This document shows, in pieces, positions 23,201-34,878 of a stretch of DNA of 64,000 nt. A model generated the notes under the pieces. It saw only the letters and a list, made by a program, of their open reading frames with translations. It had not been told where the DNA came from and did no database searches. The position numbers and the translations under genes were made by a program. Location: contig WWBZ02000002.1 in assembly GCA_011503125.2 (NCBI GenBank), positions 434,001 to 498,000 on the forward strand, in the 5' to 3' direction. The DNA comes from Botryosphaeria dothidea (taxonomy: Eukaryota > Ascomycota > Dothideomycetes > Botryosphaeriales > Botryosphaeriaceae). How positions within the stretch are numbered: position 1 is the first letter of the stretch; the number at the start of each line of letters is the position of its first letter.

Positions 23201-24151
23201 CTCGTCATTCGTGTGGAAGCCCGTCAAGCCTTCCTGTACCTGAAACTCCGGATTTTGAAGTTCTGACAGGGCTATCAGAGGGACCGATTGTTGAGAAAAT
23301 CCCTCGTCGACAAGCACGGCCGCATTGCTCTCGTCCGCTACGATGCCAACAGTCTCGCATACTTCCAACAAATGGTCTCTGGCTGCTGGAGCATTCTTGT
23401 CACTCAGAAGGAGAACACGGATGTGCAACTTCGTGAGGGATATTTGAGTAATCAAGTAGTCGATCGTGTTTCCACTGCCGAGGAGCGCAATGGTCGGCTG
23501 CTTTGAAGTTTGGTTTGCTGTATTGATTTCTGTCCGGAATCTTCGAGAATAGTACGTGGCGGCAGCAGCTACCAGTCTGTCAAAATCATCCCAAGTGATG
23601 ACTTCGAACGCACCACCAGTTGGATATAGGAACGCTGCTTGTGACGACTGTGTGGCCTTGTTGTGTTTGACCAACGCAGCCAGACTGGTGAGTTCAGGGT
23701 CGGCGAACCTGTGCTCATGTCAGAAGTGAGGCCTTTGCACGGGGTCGGTTTCAAATGCTGCAATAGCAGACGCGCATATACAGAGCGGTATTGCAGCCGA
23801 CGGTTAGTGTCCAATGCGATGTTACCACAAAAGGCCAGATCAAAATTGCTGTTGTGGGGGGTCGAAGCATTCGTCCGGATGGCTTTGTCCCTGAGAATAC
23901 AACAACACACTTGCAGCTTCGACTCCCAAGGAAGTAATGCTTGTCAAAGGTCGTCACCTCTAGCCGTCGGCTGCAATTACCTCCCAGATGAACCACGAGA
24001 AAAATACCGTATACCTCTTACTGTGTGGGTGGCCGTGTAGGTTCCATAGTTTCTTCAGTCTTTCATCGGCGGTTTCTGGGGGTAAAATGCTGGGATCTGT
24101 AATGGCGGGCACGGGCTCCGGAGCCAGATCGGTCAACGCGATTGGCGCCAT
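20235..24151 (-). CDS. NRPS-like adenylation-thiolation-reductase enzyme (carboxylic acid reductase type)
   Basis: Six exons, 1095 aa: 24151-24015, 23708-23049, 22976-21274, 21221-21045, 20904-20793, 20733-20235; all phases agree. The adenylation domain (about 50-565) has IIHSSGSTGLPKP, YGSTEIGPPF, GRKDDILVHDNGEK and PVTPKGN with the A10 Lys near 561. The thiolation domain has DLGLDSQRAV, its Ser (about 637) carrying phosphopantetheine. The terminal reductase has VYLTGASGALGNALLE (NADPH site, about 724) and NTGYAQSKFI (YxxxK). There is no condensation domain, so it should activate one carboxylic acid and release it as an aldehyde or alcohol. It is not Lys2: the N-terminus and core motifs are of the small NRPS-like class. 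The first intron is long (306 bases) and may hide a small exon. Met at 24172 is an alternative start. It shares a 515-bp GATA-rich promoter with the NCS1 permease. Substrate unknown. Confidence 0.88.
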
Positions 24152-24666
24152 GGTGGTCGGTACAGAAAGCAAGGAGGGGGCTGGTTACATGGAGTGACAA
24201 GGCTGCAAAGCGAAGACAGTGCCCAGGATAACACCCTATTTGAGCAAGATGTGAAGATTGCGTGAGGCAGCTCTGGTATTATTCAATGCGGAGCAAGGTG
24301 GCCACCAGCAAACCAGCGACAGATCCAACAACAGGGGTGAATGGCTTGCCCGATCTAAGCACTAGAGGCCAATTCGTGATTATCGCATCTGTTGGTGGCC
24401 GATATGCGATTGATAAGTTACTTTCGGCTTATCGCTCAGCTACCCGCATTTCGGAGATAGGCCAAAAACACGACCTGCTCTTGTCATCTACAGCGCCCAG
24501 CGAGCGGTAGACTTACCCACCCCCCCTGCAAGCAAGTGCAGGGCTGATGGCACCGCGATAAAGGTCTGGACCGATAGTAACTCTCAAAACTTCGACAGGT
24601 GCCCATCCATGTCCCATTGACCCCCGCTACCCTACTACTCTCGAAATTCGGTTCGCGCAACGGAAC
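24152..24666. promoter_or_regulatory. Divergent promoter with six GATA-factor sites
   Basis: HGATAR motifs on either strand at 24380-24385, 24411-24416, 24429-24434, 24455-24460, 24556-24561 and 24572-24577, six in 198 bp. With equal base composition about one per 340 bp is expected. HGATAR is the binding site of AreA/Nit2-type nitrogen regulators. The region separates the NRPS-like gene (minus) and the NCS1 permease (plus). Confidence 0.6.
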
Positions 24667-26471
24667 ATGGGCCTCCGCAAGCGTCTTGAGCTCTACTCAG
24701 AGAACCCGGAGCTGGATGCTGGGGGAGATGGTCCAGTGTCCAACAAAGATCTTGACCCTGTGCCATTGGGTTCGCCGCAGCGGACATGGACTTGGCCCAG
24801 TTTGCTGGGATTCTGGATTGCTGAAGCATTTTCCATCTCCATGTACCAAGGTGAGTTCCCAAGACATGTGTTACAGAGAGCCTTGCAGTAGGGAAGTTGG
24901 ACTAATCACAGTGAGAACCAACAGTCTCTTCAACGTCGGTGAACAAAGGGCTCAATCCCGGTCTCGCCATTCTCGCCGTCCTCGTCGGCCACGCCTTGGT
25001 CTGCATTCCTGCCATGCTGAACGGCTATGTTGGGGCCATCTTCGGGATCAACTTCCCCGTCTTCACACGTGCGAGTTGGGGCATGCGAGGATCATATTTC
25101 GCCGTCTTTGTACGTGGCATTGTTGCTTGTATTTGGTTCGGCACGCAGTCCTTCCAAGGCGGCCAGTGCCTCCAGATTATGATCTCTGCCATCTGGCCAA
25201 GTTTTGATGACTTCCCTAACCACCTGCCGGAGAGCGCGCACGTCACCAGCGCAGAGTTGTTGTGCTTCTTCCTGTTCATTCTCGTTCAGCTGCCTTTGCT
25301 GTGGCTCCACGTGTCGAGCTTGCGGTACATGTTTATGGCCAAAACCGTCGTGATGCCGATATTCGGATTGACACTATTCATCTGGGCACTCGTGGCTGGT
25401 AAGTCTCCCACCTCTTGTGCTTACCATCATCCCAAAGACGAAGCTAAAACGAGACCATGCCCAGCTCACGGTTTCGGTCCTACATTCTCCAAGCCGACAC
25501 AAATAAAAGATGGGACGCCTGTTGCGGTTGTCTTTTTCCAATGTGTGACAACTGCCATCGGTCCCAAGGCCACGCTCGCACTCAACATGCCCGACTTCAC
25601 AAGGTATGCCAAGTACCCGCGCCAAGTGTTCTGGACACAGGCTGTCGGCTTGATTGTGCTCGTCACGATGTGCGGTGTCCTCGGGGCGACGGTATCATCT
25701 GCAGCAGAGGTGATATACGGAGAAGTTACTTGGAATCCGCTGGAGGTGGCCGTGCTGTGGAACAACCGTGCCGCTCAGTTCTTCGCCGGCTTGTGTTGGG
25801 CTTTTGCGGTCATAGGAACCAACATCTCTGCGAATAGTGTCAGCTTTTCGAATGATCTTGCCCTGTGGTTCCCCAGGTACATCAACAACCGCCGCGGGGC
25901 ATACGTCTGTGCCATTCTTGGAATTTGCGCTGTCCCATGGAACATTCAATACAAGTACGTTTCTGAATGTCTGTTTCTCAAGGCAAGGATAGCTGACAAG
26001 ATCCATAGTGCCAAATCATTCTCATCCTTTCTTGGTGGCTACGCGCTCTTCCTGGGGAGTATCGCTGGCATTATCGCTGTCGACTTTTGGATATGCCGCT
26101 CCCGGCGCCTTTCGGTATCGTCTCTATACAGCGTACGGGGTATCCACTGGTACTCCGGTGGCGTCAACTTCCGCGCCGTAGTCGCATTTGTATGTGGTAT
26201 CGCGCCAAACATGCCCGGGCTGGCAGCTGCATGCGGCCAGAGCGGAATTCCCGACGGAGCCACATTCCTTTACAGCTTGAGTTGGTTGGTCAGCACCGTG
26301 GTGGCGGGTAGTGTGTACTGGACGGCTTGGAAAGTGATGCCCTTCCCAGTAGACGAGAAGCAAGCATTGTACATTGACGGGACTGAAGCGCAGGCGTACC
26401 CGCCCGGAGAGACGCACTATGTTATCGGGAAAGGAACACAAGCGAAAAATCCAACAGAAGCTGAGGTTTAG
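24667..26471 (+). CDS. NCS1-family permease (allantoin/uracil/hydantoin type)
   Basis: Exons 24667..24850, 24925..25398, 25465..25954 and 26009..26471, 536 aa; phases agree. The 66-base second intron reads through in frame but interrupts the VA-AHGFGP junction. About twelve hydrophobic segments are visible. Family marks of the fungal Fur branch are present: NPGLAILAVLVGHALVCIP, NGYVGAIFGINFPVFTRASW, GMRGSYFAVFVRGIVACIWF with the GTQSFQGG loop, and NMPDFTRYAKYPRQ. NCS1 carriers move nucleobases, allantoin or other cyclic ureides with protons or sodium across the plasma membrane; bacterial Mhp1 of this family carries 5-aryl hydantoins. Substrate cannot be read from sequence alone. Its promoter is rich in GATA sites. 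The hydantoin-degrading pair lies about 8 kb downstream, which makes a hydantoin or allantoin cargo an attractive inference. Confidence 0.9.
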
Positions 26472-26978
26472 GAACCCCTGCATGCAACGACGAGTAATGT
26501 AATGATAACGCCAAAGTCGATCGAAATTGTGCTGTGCGGACATAAGTAAAGGGCTCGGCGGTCAAAGCGGAGTTTAGTCCGCCGGGAAGGCTCGACAGCG
26601 TAACCGATTTGCGGAAGAGATCCGAGCAGGACGTGGGCGTGCGCGACCAGTGTGGTGGAGAACACAAGCATGGGTGGCGAAGAAAGCCCGAAGCCCACCC
26701 GAAAGCTGATTTTGATTCTCCATCCGCTTGAAACACTGTGGTCCAGCTTGGAAATTGAGTAAGACCTGGACGAGTTTCAGGCAACAATCATTGATTCAGA
26801 GCAGAAAGAACACAGAAAGCTGTCGCGACTGTTGAATCATGCAAATCACGGGCCGTCGATCTGTACAATATACAAGACTGGCTTGCCGGGGCACTATCCG
26901 CAGGAGGAAAGGTGACGAGGGTATCCCGGTAATAATGGGATAGCGAAATCAAATCTTCGTCATTATTGCCGACGAGCG
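26472..26978. other. Intergenic, between convergent 3' ends
   Basis: 507 bp between the permease and the transcription factor. No feature recognised. Confidence 0.6.
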
Positions 26979-28945
26979 TCATTGGTTCTTGAAAGCGGAT
27001 GCTGCTGCTGGAGACAACTCCACGAGCTGATCCAGGCCGGCAACATACATGGCATCAAGCCGCAGAAGACTGAGGTTCAGCAGATCGCAGCTCCTTGACT
27101 TGATTTTGAGGATGCTCCGCCATCTCTTCAGAAGGGCAAGCGCTTCCTGTGCATCTGCTTCCGTCGGCGAAGAGGCAAAAAGCAGTACGATGAAGTTGCT
27201 TGCAATGGCAAAATTGACGCGCGAGTCTAATTCCGCGTCAGCCATCCGTTTCGATAGAACAGGGACATAGACATACAGGAGTGCCAAAATGCCTCAAGAT
27301 GGCGTGTTTCCAGCCCTGAAAGGAAGTCGTACATTTCTCGGGCCACACCGATGGCGCCTGTTCTCAGTGCAGATCTGGCTTCCGGAGAGGCCTCCGATAT
27401 TTGGGGTCTCAAAAGCGCGCGGAATATGCTTACTTTAGCAGTGATGTAAGCCAGACGCAGGCTGCCGTTACCGTCGAGGTCTTGCGATGCGAGAGAGCGC
27501 GAGGGCTGCGCAGCCACCATTGGACGCGCCTGGAACCAGTCCGCAAGAGCGATTCGTAGCGGCTTTGCAGCATCAAATGTCGCCTCGAGCGATTTCGAAA
27601 GACTGCGAGTTGTCTTCAAAGAACTGATGAAAATCAATACCCTGATCGATGCGATTGACTCTTGCACGGGGCAAGCTTACAACAGATCCGACTGTATCTG
27701 AGCAACGATTTGCGTCAACGATACCAAATGCAGGAAGTGCTCACACCAAGTATCATTCTCGTTCAAGGGTTCCACATCCCAATCCTCCATGTGAATATGT
27801 GAACTACGTCCAAAGTTCAGACTGAGCCACTTGTCCTGTACATAGACAGCCCAGGCAAGTCTTCGCCGCAGCCTTTTTTCCCATTGAGGAATAGGCCAGC
27901 GAGAAGGATCAATATTGAGCCCCAGGGCTTGAGCAAGGGCGACTATCTCAGCCATCAAGGTCCACTTAAAAGGCGTGTCGGCCACGTGTCGGTTTGTCGG
28001 TCGCCGCTGGACTAAAAGCAGGAGGGCCTGGATTACAGACAGAGACGGGGTATGATAATCAGGGAGCGCAGATTGCCAGGCCAACTTGAAGAGATCGTCT
28101 GCAGAGGGGGGAGTGTAGACCTCGACGCAGAGCTTGTCGTCAAACACACAGAACGGCAATGAATGGCCATATATCGCCGCCAACAGACAGGTTTGTAAGG
28201 AGCTGGGGTCGCAGTCTAGATCTCGCACGATGCGCTCTCGAGACAGCACTGGGAAGTAAGGATGGACATAGCGAAAGAACCTGTAGAATGAGCGATGGCA
28301 TCCCGAGTTCGTCCGACACGCACAGCACAAACTTGGAACGTGAGGCACGGAAGCAGTCAGATCTACTCACAGTTTGATGAGCCTCTTGCCGACCTCATTC
28401 GCCACCATGGCAATTATCTCATGGCGGATGGCGGTCGCGCTCTTGCCAAAATCACCAGGCTGGGCCTTGTTCGCCAGGGAGTTGTCCTGCACCATGAACT
28501 GGACCGGGACGCCATCAGCCATGCCCATGTCCCTGATGCGCAGCTGCTGGAAGCAGCATTGACCGTCGTCCCCAAAGCGGTAGCGGCGCAGGAGATAAGG
28601 GTCCGACTCGCCGCTCAGCCCAACTATCTGGGCGTTGTGGTCCGGCTCCGCGTCCAGCGAAGGCGATTGGAGCTCAGGAGCAGATGGAAGGCCAGGGGCT
28701 GGGCTCGCGTGGTGGAGGTTTGCGGGCGCAGAGAGTGGAGGCGCGGAGGAGGAGGAGGAGCTGGGCCTCCTCCTCTTGGCGGGATTCTCAAGGAAGGTGC
28801 AGGGCTTGCCGTGGCGGGCACACAGGTCGCAGGGCGGGGCAGCGGCCAGCAGGCAGGCAGCGCGCTTGTGGCGGCAGAAATCACACGGACGCTTGGTGCG
28901 ACTCTTGTAGGGCCGAGCGCGGGGGTCGGACAGCTGGTCGGCCAT
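26979..28945 (-). CDS. Zn2Cys6 transcription factor with fungal-specific middle domain
   Basis: Exons 28945-28371, 28280-27681, 27641-27277, 27226-26979, 595 aa; phases agree. The DNA-binding cluster is near residues 19-48: C-X2-C-X6-C-X7-C-X2-C-X6-C (RPCDFCRHKRAAC...CDLCARHGKPCTF), followed by a basic KRRRP. A Ser/Pro linker leads to the fungal_trans domain (LFFRYVHPYFPVLSRERI, SLQTCLLAAIYGHSLPF, ALPDYHTPSLSVIQALLLL, RRRLAWAVYVQDKWLSL). The second intron is only 39 bases and is the least certain join. It diverges from the histidine kinase and sits between the permease and the hydantoin-degrading enzymes, so it is a candidate pathway regulator, but nothing in the sequence proves that. Confidence 0.88.
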
Positions 28946-28974
28946 GGAGGGCGGGCATGTTGTAGACAGCGAGC

Positions 28975-28997
28975 GGTGGTGTTGGTGTTGGTGTTGG
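28975..28997 (+). repeat. (GTTGGT)n short tandem repeat
   Basis: About three and a half hexamer units in the probable 5' leader of the Zn2Cys6 gene. Confidence 0.8.
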
Positions 28998-29660
28998 AGA
29001 GCGGCGATAGCACGGACCGCGGCACCTCGACACGCGGGCGCTCGGGCACTGGGACGCGTCCTGAGTCGCGGCGCAGCGAACGGCCAGCGACCCGAGAGAC
29101 ATGGATGCGGGGCAGCAGCCGGGCTGCCGCTCAGGCTCCTGCACGCAGGAATTTCTCCATCCATGCTCACCCGGCGTGCTTGCCGGCAACCCGCCCAGCG
29201 TGCGCCTTCTGAGTCGCGCGCCCCGGCGCAGTCGGACCGCCCAGCGTCGCGCTGGCTCGCGCGCCCCGAGCTGGCAGTGCGCCCCACGGCCGCCGCCGCG
29301 CGCGCGTGCAGAAGCGCTTCTCACAATTGGGGGGCGAGGCGTGGTGCCGGGGTCGAGACTCGCGCGCTGGCGGCGGCGCTGGAGGCTCTGGAGCGTTAGT
29401 CTGCCGTACCGGGCGCGGCCCGTGGCGCCCTGGCACAGCAAGTGACGTGACGTCTGCCCGCGCCGGCGCCGGCAAATGAAATATAGCGAGCGCCCGATGC
29501 GAGAAATCTCTGGAGGGTGATGCTTGATCGGGACGCCGTACCTCTCTGGTCGTCGCGTGCCGGGGTGCCACGGTGCCTTCCCCCCGGCCCACCGCAGTGT
29601 CTACGGCCTTGGGCCTCGCTCTGAAGAAGACGCGCCTGCGCCCTCCGCTTTTGCTTCCGC

Positions 29661-29701
29661 CTCTGCTCTGCTCTGCGCTGCGCTGCGCTGCTCTGCTCTG
29701 C
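29661..29701 (+). repeat. CTCTG/CGCTG pentanucleotide repeat
   Basis: About eight imperfect pentamers, arranged CTCTG, CGCTG, CTCTG, 68 bases before the histidine kinase ATG, so probably in its leader. Confidence 0.85.
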
Positions 29702-29768
29702 CCCCTCCCATCCGCCCCGGGCCCGCCTCGTCCAGCAATCCCTTCATGCGCGTACCCCCGCGTGAGCT

Positions 29769-32700
29769 ATGTCTGCCGTGTATCCGGAGGCGGCCAGAGA
29801 ACGGGACCTGCACAGGTGAGTGACGTCTTGATCAACAGTCGGGGTTGAGCCGATCACATTGACGATACCACCACAGGTACTATCAGCCCTGGCTGGATGC
29901 GCAGAGTCTTGTCAATGTCAATAACCAGGGCGCCCACCTCGCCCTCACCTACAAGGGCTTCCGCGCCCAACCCTCACGCGACAAGGCCCTCACGGCCTTC
30001 GCCCAGCTCGCCACCCTGCGCCTGGGCGTGCGCCGTGCCATGGTGTCGCTCGTCGACGCCCACCAGCAGTACATCCTCGCCGAGGCCACCAAGACTCTTT
30101 CTCTGATCGACGACCTGCGCCATGGTCCTGGAGATGGCATCTGGCTCGGCCAGACTGTTATTGCCCGCCATGACGGCGTCGAGGAGAACGTCTTTGGCAC
30201 CAAATACACCGCCGTCGATCCTGGGAACAACGACAACACCTACACCGGCGAGGCTCTTGTGATTCCCGACTTGCGCGAAGACGACCGCTTCAAGCACCGT
30301 GACTACGTCCAGGCCGAGCCCGCTGTTCGCTTCTATGCCGGAGTGCCCATTCGGACCAGGGCTGGCCATCGCATTGGTGCCTATTCTGTCTCGGACGACA
30401 AACCCCGCCACGGCCTGACTGTCGACGAGTTCAAGTTCATGCAGGATGTTGCAGCTACCGTCATGGAGCACCTGGAAATGGCCAAGGACAGGGACGACAG
30501 GAACAAAGGAGAGAGGATGGTGCGTGGTTTGGCTGATTTCATTGAAGGCGTGACGATAGAGCCCGACAGGCCAGCCCAGCTCAGCCCGGCCATTGTACCC
30601 GCTTCGTCCGACGATACTTTTGGCGAAAGCTTCCTCATGCGCAGCCCTTCCTTTCGCAGCCATTCTGCTACGCTGAAGAAGCAGACTGAGAACTCACGCA
30701 TTGAGGACAGAGAGTCTCCCAAATCTGTCCGCGGCTCCTCTTTCTCCTCTTCAACTTTGCCTCCTTCGACCCTGCCGGTGAGCATCGCCAGGCCTGAGAG
30801 GACCGACCACGAAGACGATGTTGGCCAAGTTTTTCATCGGGCAGCAAATATCATTAGAGCTTCTACAGGCGCCGACGGCGTTGTCTTCTTTGGCACTGTT
30901 TCGAGCGACATCAAAGGATCACCAAACGATGGTCCCTCGGGCCCCGCGGACCCAAGTGACGATTCTCAGACTTCTGATAGCGGACCGCCTTCGAGTTCAG
31001 GTGATCAACAAAGACTTCCTCGCAGGTCTAGAAGATCTCCGGGATCTGTCTCCAGTATCTCCAAGGAAACTGCCGCCGCTCTTGAGGGCGAGCAAAATGC
31101 CCGCTTGGATAAAATTTGCGAGGTGGTGGGATTATCCACTGATCCAAGCACTATGAGAGAAGAGCCATTGACAGGGAAGAGTTTCAATTTCTCAGAACGT
31201 AGCATGGAACGTTACATCAAACGGTTTCCGTACGGCAAGTTCTTTAGCTTCACCGATCAGGGTGCAGGCATCTCGTCAGATGAAAAGTCAGACCCTGAAC
31301 ATCTACAAGCAATGAGGGGTGGATCAGGCTCAGCTCCCGATTACCCTAAGAAAACCAAGAAAAAGGAGAAGCTTATTCCCACTGAGCTTCTGAAGGTCTT
31401 ACCAGGGATTAGGAGCTTGATATTCCTGCCTATGTGGGATCCGACGGTGGAAAGATGGGTTGCTGGCGCTTTCATCTGGACGTCGACTGCTGGCCGTTTG
31501 ATGAGCCCCGACAACGAACTGCCATATCTGAAAGCTTTCGGAAACAGCATCATGAGTGAGGTTGCCAGAGTCAACGCACAAAAAGCAGACAGGGCAAAGA
31601 CAACATTTATTGCTTCTATCAGCCATGAACTACGCTCGCCACTTCACGGAATTCTTGGAAGTGTCGAATTCCTGCACGAGACAGCAAGCACTACCTACCA
31701 GGCCTCGCTCTTTACATCCATCGAAATTTGCGGCAAGACCTTGCTAGATACGATTGATCACGTCCTGGATTACGCCAAGATAAACAAGCTTGGGAAAGGT
31801 CAAAAAAGAAAGAAGCACGATTCACGCCCCAAGCCCCTTAACAACGGCACCGACAATTCCGTCATGGGCGTCACCACAGATTTTGACCTTAGCGCCCTTG
31901 TAGAGGAAGTGGTAGAAGCAGTTTGTGCCGGTGATGCGTTCAAAAAAGCCCATGCCGGAGCCTTCCACGACGCTGGCCCTACCATCAAGGCTCTTCGCTC
32001 TACGTCCGACGCTTTTGTCAAAGACTCTGTTGACGTGACACCTGGCACCGACGGGCGGGTCACTATTCTTCTTAACGTCTACCCCACGAGTGGCTGGAAC
32101 GTTAAAACACAGCCTGGTGCATTGCGGCGAATCGTCATGAACCTGTTAGGAAATGCTCTCAAATATACCGCAGCCGGTCATGTCACAGTCAACCTGCAAG
32201 CTACCAAGAACCACGACCCTTCGAGACTTGACGCTCATCTTCGCATTGTGGACACAGGAATTGGCATGTCCGTGGAGTATCAAAGGACCCGCCTCTTCTC
32301 ACCCTTTTCTCAAGAAGACCCCTTCGCCGTTGGTACCGGGCTGGGACTCAGCATTGTTCGGCAGATCATAGATTCCTTGGGTGGAACTATAAACGTGCGG
32401 AGCGCGAAAAACGTCGGCACAGAGGTAGACGTTTTTCTCAGCCTGCCCTTGTCATCGCAACAAGCGGCAGACCCCGAAAGCACAATCATGCCGTCTTCAA
32501 TCACAACCCGCGGCATGAGGGCGTGCTTGCTTGTACCTCACCATACACGCCACCAAGACCCCAATGGCGAGGATAATCGGCTGATTGCATCGTTCCGGGA
32601 GACTTGCAGCAACTGGTTTGACATGGAGGTGATCGAGTCGACAACAATGCAAGGAGTTGATGCGGATATTTTCTTCGTCACGGAGCCATCGCTAGTCGAT

Positions 32701-33697
32701 AAATTGTTCGAGTTCCACGCGAGCAAGAGTGGTACCGCACCTCTGGTGATAGTCTGTCGAAACCAGACCGAGGAGATTGCACTGAAAGCAAGGGAGGAGC
32801 ATCGGCTCCAAGCTCTTGGCCGCCCTGTCAGTGTTGTTTCGCAACCGTAAGTCACTATTCCTGATGACCAACAACGGGATTTGTCCCTTCATATAATCTT
32901 GGTTAAACTTGAGCTAATTTTGTAGATGCGGTCCGCGCAAGTTGGCAAGAATCGTCTCGAACTGCCTGCGGCATATTGAGGAATCGAGCGGTAAACCCCC
33001 AGTAGGCAGGGCGGTCTCTGCACCGGCCGTCCTTCACGAGCAAGAAGTTGATCATACGTCCGAAGTACCCCCCTTGCCGCATCGAGCCATGCCTGTCCGC
33101 AGCATGAGCAACAGCGAGAATGCTGGTCTTGAAGTTCCCGAGAGATCACTCTTGCGTGATGCCTTGAAAGCTTCTGCTGCCAATTCTGCTACTGCAATCA
33201 CACCAAGTCCGTCTGAGAACGCGCTCAACCATGGTCCTAGCTCCTTCGAGAACCCGCGTCTGAGAATCCTGGTCGTTGATGACAATCCAATCAATCTCCA
33301 ACTCCTGGTCATGTTCATGAAAAAGCATAAGTTCGCTTATACCGAGGCTACGAATGGCCTTGAGGCCTTTGAGCGCTACAAAGAAGCGACAACGACGCTG
33401 CGTTCCGATCCACAGCACAATTCGAGCAGCCGCAAGAGCTTCGATTTTGTGCTAATGGACATTTCGATGCCCGTTATGGACGGGCTTGCAAGCACTCGAG
33501 AGATCCGAAGATACGAGCGCGAGAAGGGCGTTATGCCAGCCAAGATTGTCGCTCTGACTGGACTGGCATCTGCGCAAGCCCAAGAGGAGGCTATGGGAAG
33601 CGGAATTGACAATTATCTACCGAAACCTGTCAAATTCGCCGAACTCAAGAGACTAGTGGAAAAGAGGAGGGAAAAAATCAGGAACGGCGAACGGTAA
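29769..33697 (+). CDS. Hybrid histidine kinase (GAF - HisKA - HATPase - receiver)
   Basis: Exons 29769..29815, 29877..32846 and 32926..33697, 1262 aa. The tiny first exon gives MSAVYPEAARERDLH and joins in phase to YYQPWLDAQ. A GAF-type sensor fold spans about 40-210 (VRRAMVSLVDAHQQYILAEA, RFYAGVPIRTRAGHRIGAYS). After a Ser-rich linker comes the HisKA box ISHELRSPLHGILG with phospho-acceptor His about 599. The HATPase follows with N-box NLLGNALKYT (Asn about 775), DTGIGM and GTGLGLSI. The receiver (about 1125-1260) has LVVDDN, the acceptor Asp in LMDISMPVMDG (about 1184) and a K in LPKPVKF. No membrane segments, so a cytosolic sensor that signals by phosphorelay through Ypd1. The signal is unknown. 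It lies between the permease/factor pair and the hydantoinase pair. Confidence 0.93.
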
Positions 33698-34878
33698 AGA
33701 GAACAAAAGGGGGAAAATTGGGTGCTCGAAGTTCTGATTTGGCGTTACGGTTGCTTGGGGCATTCAGTATGGGAACGTCATAGGAGAGCGCAATCGGAAG
33801 TCGCGTGGGCATAGGGGTTAGACCTCTGCTACAGTTGTCTTAGAGACCGGATTCTACTCCGGTCTTTTGTCGGCGGTACACGTCACACCAGCATGCTTTG
33901 CCGGGTGACGCAAAGTTCTTTCTGTTATTTTTCTCTACCTCACAGGCCAGAAGCTGCAGGAGACCTTCACGAGTCAAGGTCTGGCCTTTGTTGCTTTCCT
34001 GGGCAGTTCAGAATCTTTGCCTATTCTTGGAGTTTACTTTTCGGCATCTCAGCACACAGGCGCAAGTTGACGGACGCATCTTCCCGGTTGCAGCATCATT
34101 GATTCGCGCATGCATCAACCAGAGTTTGCGCTGAATCACACTTGGAGCGTTGAATCATTCCTGCTATGTTTGATCTTTTATTCTGTTGTCTCTGATCCAA
34201 GTTGTCCAGGCCGAGCCCAGTCTTTTGATCCTGCGAGCTGCTGCACCTAATGGTCCTCTGTTATGGACCTGCATCTAATTTCTTGCTGTGTGCCTAGAAA
34301 TGGCGATTTTATTTGTCTCAGACATTGTTTAATCCAACAGCGGGTGACATTTTTGGGCAATGGTCACCGCATTTCGCTAATGTTTGGATGAAGGAAGACC
34401 CATGACGTTTACGATGATGTGGCTAGAACAAGATCATGAGTAAGATACATAGCATAGGCAGGAGTTGAACGGAGAGTTAGAACATGCTAATTTCGCCCTT
34501 GTTGATTGTTTACTCAATTTGTGCGTACTTCTAAAGCAACTCCCGTTAGAGAGGGAAGGAGAGAACTGCAATGCAAGCTGTCTGCATTCCAGACCACCGA
34601 TCTAGCACGTCGTTAGAACAGTGGTGGAAGCGGTGGGGCCTTGATTGCGAAAACACAATCAATGTGTCAGCCATACGGGGTTAAAACCGTCATCCGGATG
34701 TAAGTATTCAAGAGCAGCTGTGACACTCACGTCCGGACGACTGCTTCGGCTCCCTACGCATTCAATACCTCTTCCATTTCATAATCAAAGTTCTAAATAG
34801 GCACCGTTCAAATTCGCCGCTGATTAACCAAACATTCTATCGGATTGATGCATCTCGATCTCCGATCATCTTTCTATT
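33698..34878. other. Intergenic, between convergent 3' ends
   Basis: 1.2 kb. A perfect 6-bp hairpin (GACCGG/CCGGTC, 8-base loop) followed by TTTT lies at 33845-33868, about 150 bases past the kinase stop. No ORF of interest. Confidence 0.6.

Larger units (their letters stand above)
28946..29768. promoter_or_regulatory. Divergent promoter between Zn2Cys6 factor and histidine kinase
   Basis: 823 bp, very GC-rich in the middle. It contains a GTTGGT repeat (28975-28997) just upstream of the factor's ATG, a CTCTG/CGCTG pentamer tract (29661-29701) upstream of the kinase ATG, and a single HGATAR site (29005-29010). Confidence 0.6.

Noticed and set aside
20235..24151. Identification as alpha-aminoadipate reductase Lys2
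   Set aside because: Overall layout is similar, but it is about 300 residues shorter than Lys2 and its N-terminus and adenylation core fit the small NRPS-like class.
33780..33870. Possible tRNA suggested by the GGATTCTACTCCGG element
   Set aside because: No matching A box, no acceptor stem and a poor B-box match; kept only as a hairpin.
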